Shown in pieces: positions 56,134 to 64,000 of a DNA stretch of 64,000 bases. The notes under the pieces were generated by a model, which searched no databases, had not been told where the DNA came from, and worked only from the letters and a program-made list of their open reading frames with translations. Numbering within the stretch: the first letter of the stretch is position 1; each line of letters opens with the position of its first letter. A program made the translations under genes and the position numbers. The stretch covers positions 62,001-126,000 of the forward strand of contig JAAVTG010000602.1 of assembly GCA_011947345.1 (NCBI GenBank). Direction: 5' to 3'. Origin of the DNA: Phytophthora quininea (Eukaryota; Oomycota; Peronosporomycetes; Peronosporales; Peronosporaceae).

Positions 56134-59100
56134 ATGGACACTTGGGTGGAGCATCAACAGTTGAACGAGTCCATCGTGGCGTCGCCGGGGTCTTATTTCG
56201 AGATGGACGCTTTGCCGACTTGTAGGGAGCGGACGACGCCTGCGACTTCTACCGTGCACACGCTTTGCTACAGCGCCAGCGCTCCCTCAAGGTCTTCCTG
56301 TCCTGTACGGTCATCTAGATGACGGGACGGGAATCATAGCCACCTGACGGGTACCGTGACTTTGATTGTGTGTGGTGCAGACGGCCACGATCGCTTCCAG
56401 GCGCTCGCGTTCCATCTCAAGGCTGACTGTACGTGAGTTTCAGCAATATCCACGGAGGTGTGAACTTTGTGTTGTGTAGTGCAGCAGAGAGGCCATACCG
56501 TGTGGCTGGACACGGAGCGATTGTCTGCAGGTCTAGACTGGGAAGAAGGCATTGCTGGAGGCCTCGCATGGGTCCGAGATGCCCAGCAAGATGGCCGCGT
56601 GCTGCTGGTCATGACTCCTCATGCTCTGAGACGTCCTGACGGCTACTGCCTCAACGAGGTTGCGCGTGCTGCTGCAATGCGACTCGGCATTTTCCCAGTG
56701 ATGGTGGCGGAGAGTGCCCCGCCGCCAAGTATCGCTATGTTGCCGTTCTTCGACATGCGTGATTGTGTGCCAAATGCTCACGACCAGCGGACGCACGTGC
56801 GGGACAGTCTGGAGTGGCAAGATCTCATGAAAAAATGTCTGGAAAGCCCCACGTTCCTGACCAAGGCCGAGCGGTTGTACACGATGCTTGAACTGGTACG
56901 GAGCAACATCATTGTGACGAATGCTTGGGGTTCTAACACTTGTGCTCCTTGTAGTTTGACTCGATGACAAGCTACGGGATTCCTGCTGTAGCGGGATATC
57001 AAACTTGGGTCTGTTTCCAGGTTTTGACAGTGCTCACGTTGGAACACCCCGTGGCAATAGTGTTCGGCGGTTGCTGTCACCGTCAGTATCATCGCGAGGG
57101 AGTTCTTTCAAGCTCGATCCATCTCCAGAGGAGAACAGTAAAGAAGCTGTCCCAGCCGATCTGACAATTGGCAGCTCTTGCACGCGGCTTGACGAACGAG
57201 ATAGCACTCGAGATGCAGAGCGCTCGATAGAAAAGGTTGGACCATCTTCCGACCACGAGCATAATTCTAAGGATGATGACGCGGCCTCTTCTCGAAAAAC
57301 GCGCTATGTGCTCAGCTACGACGATAGCTGCCATGAGCTTGCCCAGCAAATTTACCACGACCTGACTGAAGCAGAGTTTCAAGTCTTTCCGCTGCCACCC
57401 CGCGACAAGGCCACTGCAGAGCCAAGTTCTCATGAAGACGGGTTGCAGTGGGCAGCAGCCGAGAAGAATGGCAAGCTGATACTGTTGCTGACGTCGGAAA
57501 GTGTGGGTCGACCAGGTGGAGTTAGTTTGAACGACGTGTCAGCAGCCATGTCAGCGGGACTGGGCTTTGTGCCGCTGCTAGTGCGTCCTTGTGAAATTCC
57601 GCTATCGATCTGTCGCATTCAGTGGCTCGACATGACCGATTGTTTGGTATACAGCACCGACGGCAATACTGCGGGTCGTTTGAATCGAGTTCGCTACGAG
57701 AGTCGCAGAAATCAACTCATTTCAGCTTTGGAAGGAGGCACTTTGGACCACGAAGGCCAACAGACTCGACTCTTTTCACTGTTGGCTCCGTTCTCGTTCC
57801 AACGGCAAATCAGCCAGCTGACGGAGCGCTTCGTCGGCAGGGAATGGCTGTTTGACTTGTTCCAACAGTGGATTCATGGCTCTGGTTCGGTTGAGTCTTC
57901 ATCGCCATTGCGAGAGATCGGGAACCAGCGTGTGTTCTGGGTGGTTGGACAAATTGGGGCAGGGAAAACCTCCGTGGCGGCGCGAATGGTGCAGAGCTGT
58001 CCTGAAATCGCGGCAGTCCATTTCGCTCGTCAAGAAGACGAGCAGACTCAAAATGTCCGGCGTTGCGTGCTTTCGTTGGCATACCAACTGACTACACAAC
58101 TGCCAGAGTACGCTCACTACCTGCAGTCTCACGAACCGCTAGAAGAAATGGTTCCGGTGGCATCTTTTCCAGAGCTCGTCTCGCATCTGCTGGTCGGACC
58201 ACTAAATGCAATCGCGCGACCGTCAAGGTCTGTAGTTCTACTGATCGACGGTTTGGAATGGCTGCTACCGACCGCTTCTTCGTTGCCACCGTCTTTGAGC
58301 AGGGGTGTACAGAAAGAAAACAACGAGGAATGCCTGGTATCAATGCTTCCCTCACTGGCGTCACAATTGCCGGAATGGGTCCGCATGGTGCTGCTGAGCC
58401 GAGAAGACCCGGCTGTGCTTTCCAAGTTGCAGCCGTTGGAGCCGCCGAATGTGACGTTGGATCACTTCCAACAGGAAAATGACCACGATATTAGACGCTT
58501 TACAAGTGCGGCTTTGTCAAGACTTTTCTTGCTCAACCTCGAGAACCTGTCGCCGATTCAGATGTCAACAGTGAAATGACTGTGGACCAAGTGGTGGAGC
58601 TGATCGCTCGACGCTCTGAGGGACTCTTTTTGTATGCTGTCAACGTGGTGCAAGCCATCCGCGAAGGTCGATTGCACCTCAACCAACTGGCAGAACTTCC
58701 CGTGGGCATGAGTGCTTGTTTGCAGCAATTTTTCGCCAGCCATTTTCTCGATCGCGGCGCGTACAAGCGGAATGTTCGTCCTGTGTTGGAGGTGTTGTGT
58801 GCAGCGTACGAGCCTCTACCTCTCGCAACTCTAGCTCGTGTGTTGGAATGGGATGTCTACCAGCAACGAGACGTGAGCAGTACATTAGGCTCTCTCTTTG
58901 CATCGAAGCAGGAGGAAGTGACCCAGAGGCACAATTGCTACGACCATTTCACTCGTCCGTACTAGATTGGGTCCAAGACAGCGCCAGCGCTGGCAGCTTC
59001 TTTGCTGATGTTGCATCCGGTCATGAACGGCTTGGTCGATGGGCTGCTCGAGAGTACCAGACCAATACTCGTGCCAATTCTTACGACTTTGTCAACCTCA

Positions 59101-59791
59101 GGTGTGTAGGCGAGAACTATTGCTCCGCATAGCAGCACTAACTTAACTTGTCCGTTCGTTTCGAGCAGCTACGAACTTGAAGCTACAGCTGACGAGAAGC
59201 TCAAGGCGAAAATTTACATTGTGCGCCATGCGTGCAACCACTTGATGGTACGAACTCGTCGATAGACAGTTGCTGCGGTAGCTAATTCGTGACAATTGTT
59301 TTGGTTTTTGTGTTCCAGCAAGCACCAGGAGAGGATTGCATGCAGCTTGTGGCGGCATTTGCTGCGGATGAGAAATTCCAGTTGGCTCGACGACTATTGC
59401 ACGTTCGTGCTGAAGGCTTGCAGAGTTTTTCCACGGCGACATCTCGCGAGAACGAGCGCAGGAGATTTTAGCTCGACGTCAACCTCTTCGTATCGGCAGC
59501 TTCCTCATCCGGTACACTGCCCGGCAGAAAACTTATTGCGCCTCATTTGTAGCTGCGCTCGACCCAGCGACCGGTGCTGCGAAGTTCAAGCACAACCTCA
59601 TTCACCACCTAGAGAACGGCTCCTATTCGGCTGTTGCTCCAGCGGAGGTGACGGAGACGACTGTGCTGTACCCCGACCTCATCAGCTTTGTGGAGCAGTA
59701 TCAACGCAAGGGAGTTCTAACAGCCCCAGTTGCCCGCGATGCACCGCTGAACAGAGAGATCTCTAGCAACCCAGATGAGACGGCAATCTGA
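56134..59791 (+). CDS. TIR-TIR-NACHT-SH2 STAND NTPase
   Basis: Exons 56134-56304, 56381-56428, 56480-56895, 56955-59101, 59169-59247 and 59319-59791 give 1112 residues after five one-base losses (near 56232, 57000, 58535, 58882, 59431) are corrected. TIR1 (about 52-190): KVFLSYGHDRF spanning intron 1, then RGHTVWLDTERL and GYCLNEV, which keeps the TIR catalytic Glu. TIR2 (about 326-445): RYVLSYDDSCHELA and GVSLNDV, where that position is Asp. NACHT-type P-loop: GQIGAGKTS (about 545); Walker B: VVLLIDGLEW (about 638). A winged-helix/ARC region ends LLRPFHSSVLDW. SH2 domain (about 994-1085): FFHGDISRERAQEIL, GSFLIRYT with the phosphotyrosine Arg, and KFKHNLIHH. It probably acts as an NAD-consuming or signalling switch. 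The architecture is not one I know. Confidence 0.82.
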
Positions 59792-59822
59792 AAAAATGAT
59801 GGTACTTTCTTACCTATCTGCT

Positions 59823-62080
59823 CTATTCGCGCGAAGCTTGCACCAAACGATCTCTCGTACTCTTGTCGATGAGCAGCGTCAACGTTTTGTCGCCAAGCCA
59901 AACAGGAATTGCAACTGGAAGCTGACTTGTCACTTGGTCATGCTCCTCCAGCACCATCAATATCGGGCCAGGGCCAGACTCCTCTCGTAGATCCTCTGCA
60001 GCATGTTGCAATGGTGCGCTAAAGTTTGACAGGCCGACAGCGACCTGCTTGCTGTCATCCTCAGGAACCGACAAAATTGTCAAGTAGTCTTTGGTTGTTG
60101 CGGGGCTTTGCGCTTGGTGACGAACGGCAGCAGACGCTCCATTCCTTCTTCCGTGGGTCTGAACACGACCTTTCTCCCTGCAGCTTGCGACCGAGCAAAC
60201 ACGCGCAGACCTGTGTCCAAGATCTAAATGATGCCAGAAAGAAATGATCAAGTCAACCGAGGATAATGGCGTAAATTGGCGCATGGCGTAGCTTACATTG
60301 ACGTCCTCTCCAGCGAGAATTGCTGCTCGGATACTGGGACTCACAAGACAGACGGAAGACGTACCTTCCGATCTTGAAAATAAGTTTTCCTGTTATTACA
60401 CCAAACAAACGCGTCAGGAATCCACAAAATCAGGGATCTAGCAACGAAGAAGTAGCTCACCTTGGGGAAGACGTCAGCAATCCCAAAGAAGTCCTTGATC
60501 TGGTTCCAGTGGTCATCTCGTAGCTCGGTGTAGGCTTGTTTGACTGTCTTTTGGGGCCTAGATTTGTTGTCTTCGACAAACTGCGGGGCAGTGTGATTGA
60601 GCTCCGCTAGCTTCTGCGCCCGACGTGATGGCTTTATCTCTCCGCTGGCAGTTGCTGACACCTCGTAGCTATCAAGACCGGTGTGATCTTGTCCAGGTAG
60701 AATTGCTCCGTGCACTTTACGAAGCACTGCAACGAAAAAGCCTCCAGTGTTTTGGTCACTTGGGAAGAGTCTCAAACAGCGTGGCAACACCTCCCGAATC
60801 GCTTCATCTGTCGGTGGGAACATCGAGTGTCGAATACGTGCACCCCGCAGAAAATCTGGCACAGACTCGTACCGATCAAACCATTGCAATGGAGCGCGGG
60901 TCTCACCCTTCGCGGTGCGAGCTTGCCAAGCTACTTCCCACGTGGTGACACCGGGGCGTCTAACAAGCCCGGGAAGCAATTCAGAGCAATCTACTAGCTC
61001 CAGAGCTCCGTTGGCACGTCGAAGCAGCTCCGCCACCACAGCTTCGTTCTCTACTGGATTCAGGGAACACGTTGAGTACGTCATAAGAGAGTCTCCATCA
61101 TCACGAAGCAGTGCAGCAGCCCGCAAAGCAAGATGCAGCTGCGTTTCGTGTAGAGTGAGAGCGCTGCCTGGCGCCCAGCGGCCCCACAAATTGCGATTCT
61201 TGCGGATCGTGCCATCACCACTGCACGGCACATCGCACAGCACGCGATCAAAGATGTTGGTATGTTGCAAGGTCGAACCATTGTAGAGACCAGGAAAATC
61301 TTGCCCTTCGTGGCACGTAACCACGAAATTGTCGAGTCCCAGTCGCTGCAGTTGGTGAACAAGCAGATACCCGCGCTTCTCGTTGGCGTCATTCGCCACC
61401 ACAAAGCCCTCAGCACTGTCGAGAGAGTTCTCAGACAGTAACGCTTCCATGATCTGCGAGGTCTTTGACCCGGGCGCTGCGCACATGTCCAGCACACGAT
61501 GATAGGGATGTACATCAAGCAGGAGCGCCGGGATCATGCTCACCGCTTCCTGCCGACTCAAGTTACCTTCAGCCGTATGGTGCATCAGGAATTCCCGGAA
61601 AGCTTGGATTGCGCTGTGTTCACGTCCAGCTCTGGAGAGGATCGACTTGCCGCAGTCTAGTTGCCAAGCACGACCATGTTGGGCAGAGTACCACAAGAGT
61701 TCTCTACCCTCGAAGCAAAACACGAAAGCACATCAGTAAGAGAGCATCCACCCCAACTATTACCAGTGCTTTACCTTGGTGGCTCCAGTGGTTGCCCTTC
61801 AAACTGAGAGACCTCAGCAAATGCCTGTGGGAATTCGTTCGTGAGGCGATCGATGATACGAGGCGCCACGAGAGACATGGGGTTGACTCGGAAGCACGCC
61901 GGCAAGGGAGCTTCCAAAGTGGCTCGCACTTCCGCAGCCTCCTCTGGTCGAATGATGCCTTGCCGCTGTAACTCACACAACTGTAAGCTCATTGCTGGAC
62001 GATTGCAATGCAGTCGAGCACAGTACCAGGTAGTACTGCATGATCAACGGCTGCGTGGGCGCTGCATCGCTGCCGCTCAT
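59823..62080 (-). CDS. NSUN2: tRNA cytosine-5 methyltransferase NSUN2/Trm4
   Basis: It methylates C5 of cytosines in tRNA and some mRNA using SAM. Exons 62027-62080, 61775-61980, 60461-61708, 60297-60389 and 59823-60223 give 667 residues (human 767). Marks: SRQEAVSMIPALLLDV, MCAAPGSKTSQIMEALL (SAM), DVPCSGDGTIRKN (motif IV with the release Cys), TYSTCSLNPVENEAVV (motif VI with the nucleophile Cys). The C-terminal fold EGMERLLPFVTKR matches NSUN2. Two one-base losses are implied, near 61778 and 60107. It ends 31 bp from the TIR-NACHT gene, tail to tail. Confidence 0.93.
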
Positions 62081-62266
62081 GCTGCTGCTGCACCTGTACA
62101 CACAACAAGAGCTCCACCTCGCAGCCAGGTGAGACGACGCAGGTCTCCGCAGCATGCAGACTCACACACAAAATCGACAGCTCTCTGTCCACGCAATGAT
62201 TTGAACCAATCACACTGCAAACACACACGTATCTTATGCACCATATGCAGCGAACCTCGGGGCGTC

Positions 62267-62854
62267 CTACGGCATCGTCTTGAGGAAATGCAGCGCAAAC
62301 GACACGAGCGTGAGGATCTTGACGAGCTCCCCAGCCACGTACAGCACGTGGTAGATGCGGTGCGGCTTGTCCTGGATCTGCACCTTGTGGCGCATCTCGC
62401 CGAACTGCATCTTCTGGTTGAAGCTCAGCTTGTCGTCGTCCAGCTCCTTGAGCTCCTCGTAGAGCGCGAACTCGGCCGTGAGCTCCAGTTTCGGGTACAG
62501 CCACGTGACCTGCACTGCCAGCACCAGCGTGGCGACCACGAGCCGCCAGAGCGCATCGCTGCCCGCCACAAAGTGCAGCAGCCAGAGCCCCACGCAGAGT
62601 CCGCTCTCGACGGCGTTGAGCGCCGCGAACATGGTGCGCCCCAGGTCCAGCGCCAGGTGACGCGGCATGAAGGGCGCGCGGAACTTGACCCAGGACTCGG
62701 TGCAGCTGATGGCCAGCACGAAGCCGAGCCAGAGCAGCGCGAGGAAGGCGGCCGAGCCGCCCGCGGACAGCCAGTGGAACTTGGCGGCGGCGGTGAAGAG
62801 CAGCCCCACGGAGGCGTAGCCGATGCTCAGTCCCACGCGCTTCTTGGCGTCCAT
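62267..62854 (-). CDS. TMEM205-like four-helix membrane protein
   Basis: 195 residues from the ATG at 62854. Four hydrophobic helices (VGLSIGYASVGLLF, AAFLALLWLGFVLAIS, LNAVESGLCVGLWLLHF, LVVATLVLAVQVTWLY) and CTESWVKFRAPFMPRHLALDLGRTMFA resemble the WVxF...PRHxFGxxQ pattern of TMEM205/DUF4149 proteins. The C-terminal HRIYHVLYVAGELVKIL fits too. Similarity is by eye and modest. Function unknown. Divergent from the YchF-type gene. Confidence 0.5.
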   Translation of the reverse strand: MDAKKRVGLSIGYASVGLLFTAAAKFHWLSAGGSAAFLALLWLGFVLAISCTESWVKFRAPFMPRHLALDLGRTMFAALNAVESGLCVGLWLLHFVAGSDALWRLVVATLVLAVQVTWLYPKLELTAEFALYEELKELDDDKLSFNQKMQFGEMRHKVQIQDKPHRIYHVLYVAGELVKILTLVSFALHFLKTMP

Positions 62855-63237
62855 GTTGAAGGGCTTCTGGTGGTGTTGGCTTGAGTGCTTGCTTGGGGGC
62901 GGAAGAATTGAAGAGTGACGGTATTGACAAGCGTGATTTCTTTCAACCAATGAAAATAAGGTGAACCCTTGGCAACTTCAAGACCGGAACATGTCGAGCG
63001 GCAGCGAGCGAAGGCGGCCGAGTGTGTCGGCGAGAACGTGGCAAAGCACTGTAGTAGGGCGACAGCTATACAGTGTGAGCGCTTCCTTATGAGAGAGCGG
63101 CAAATTGTGCTGGAAGATCGCCATGGCTTGATCATCGTGTCATCTCGGTTTACCGAGCACTTTGTCATACAAATCAGGGTGTCTCTATCTGCATCAATTT
63201 CCTCCCATCCATCCCCATTATTCACGTCATTGTCGCC
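62855..63237. other. divergent intergenic region
   Basis: 383 bases between the starts of the TMEM205-like gene and the GTPase gene. Two promoters expected. No gene supported. Confidence 0.4.
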
Positions 63238-64000
63238 ATGGAGCTCGTGATCGGCTGCGTGGGCAAGCCCAGCGCCGGCAAGTCGACGTTCTTCAACGCC
63301 GTGACGGACGGCAAGGCCAAGGTGGGCAACTTCCCGTTCACGACCATCGAGCCGAACGAGGGCATCACCTACTACATGGTGCCATGTCCGTGTCTGGCCA
63401 AGAGCAAGACCGATGTGTGCGCTCCTCGCTACGGCAAGTGCGAGCAGGGCACGCGCTACGTACCCGTAAAGCTGCTGGACGTTGCCGGTTTAATCCCTGG
63501 CGCCTCGGAGGGCGCCGGCCTCGGCAACAAGTTCCTGGACGACCTACGCCACGCCCAAGTGCTGATGCACATCATCGACGTGTCCGGCCGCACCAACGAG
63601 AAGGGCGAGGAGACGGAAGGCTACGACCCTATTAACGACGCCGACTGGCTGGACACGGAGATCCATCAGTGGGTGTTCAACAACCTGTGGAAGCGCTGGA
63701 CGTCCATCGCCAGACGTCACAAGGCTACCAAAAGCAGTCTGCAAAACACGCTAATTGGGCAGTTGTCGGGATATGGAGCCACGCCGACGCTGGTTAGCAA
63801 AGTGCTGGATCGACTGGGCTTGAAGGAACCGCTAGACCTCACAACGTGGACGGAGGAAGAAGTGCACAACCTGGTGACAGTGTTTTTGGACATTCGATTC
63901 CCCACGGTGCTGGTGCTGAACAAGGCGGACCAGGGAGACGACACTGACCGCAACATTGAAAAGATTGTAGAGAAATACGGCGAGGACAGGTGCTTCGTGG
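63238..64000 (+). CDS. Ygr210c/YchF-type Obg-family GTPase, 3' part outside the window
   Basis: The first 254 codons are seen, starting [21 protein letters not shown] (P-loop G1). Then [15 protein letters not shown] (G2), [25 protein letters not shown] (G3) and LVLNKAD (G4). The insert [24 protein letters not shown] matches the archaeal/fungal Ygr210c branch of the YchF/OLA1 family. These are cytosolic translation-associated P-loop NTPases. The reading frame is open at the right end of the window. Clean. Confidence 0.93.
   Translation, partial: MELVIGCVGKPSAGKSTFFNAVTDGKAKVGNFPFTTIEPNEGITYYMVPCPCLAKSKTDVCAPRYGKCEQGTRYVPVKLLDVAGLIPGASEGAGLGNKFLDDLRHAQVLMHIIDVSGRTNEKGEETEGYDPINDADWLDTEIHQWVFNNLWKRWTSIARRHKATKSSLQNTLIGQLSGYGATPTLVSKVLDRLGLKEPLDLTTWTEEEVHNLVTVFLDIRFPTVLVLNKADQGDDTDRNIEKIVEKYGEDRCFV

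Overview
The window reads as a gene-dense nuclear segment of an oomycete, most likely a Phytophthora or close Peronosporales relative. The evidence is short introns (about 45-80 nt), GC-rich third codon positions, 15-250 bp intergenic gaps, START-FYVE fusion proteins, TKL receptor-like kinases with small cysteine-rich ectodomains, Inr/FPR-like promoter elements, and a remnant of a Ulp1-protease transposon. No rRNA, tRNA or CRISPR was recognised.

Layout. 1-1.9 kb: decayed transposon-type Ulp1 gene and a coiled-coil ORF. 2.3-3.6 kb: RGLG/copine-type vWA gene in seven exons. 3.7-8.0 kb: a near-perfect inverted duplication (arms about 1.9 kb, unique spacer about 0.4 kb) carrying two divergent copies of one hydrophobic-protein gene. 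8.2-9.8 kb: frameshifted multi-pass membrane protein. 9.9-20.4 kb: ATM/Tel1 kinase. 20.6-29.6 kb: housekeeping genes, many mitochondrial or ER: prohibitin, a zinc-finger protein, SDHB, a Cox14-like peptide, a ubiquitin-fold/coiled-coil gene, EMC3, and a CDGSH iron-sulfur protein. 30.3-35.7 kb: two START-FYVE genes tail to tail. 36.5-39.5 kb: LCMT1 and eIF3L. 39.7-49.1 kb: a large Sfi1-like/jacalin protein followed by CEP95, both suggestive of centrosome or basal-body function. 49.2-51.6 kb: CLC channel. 51.8-55.9 kb: two paralogous receptor-like kinases. 56.1-59.8 kb: a STAND NTPase with TIR-TIR-NACHT-SH2 order. 59.8-64 kb: NSUN2 m5C methyltransferase, a TMEM205-like membrane protein, and the start of an Ygr210c/YchF-type GTPase.

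The most novel item is the TIR-TIR-NACHT-SH2 protein. It joins an animal/plant/bacterial immune-type switch to a phosphotyrosine-reader domain, and it is divergently transcribed 201 bp from two receptor-like kinase genes. A signalling link between them is inference.

A second window-wide pattern affects how the genes should be read. About forty apparent frameshifts break otherwise well-conserved genes. Nearly all are one-base losses, mostly beside or within homopolymer runs, while several GC-rich genes are clean. Correcting them gives lengths that are exact multiples of three (the ATM gene becomes 3454 codons). I therefore annotate these as probably intact genes in an under-polished long-read assembly rather than as pseudogenes.
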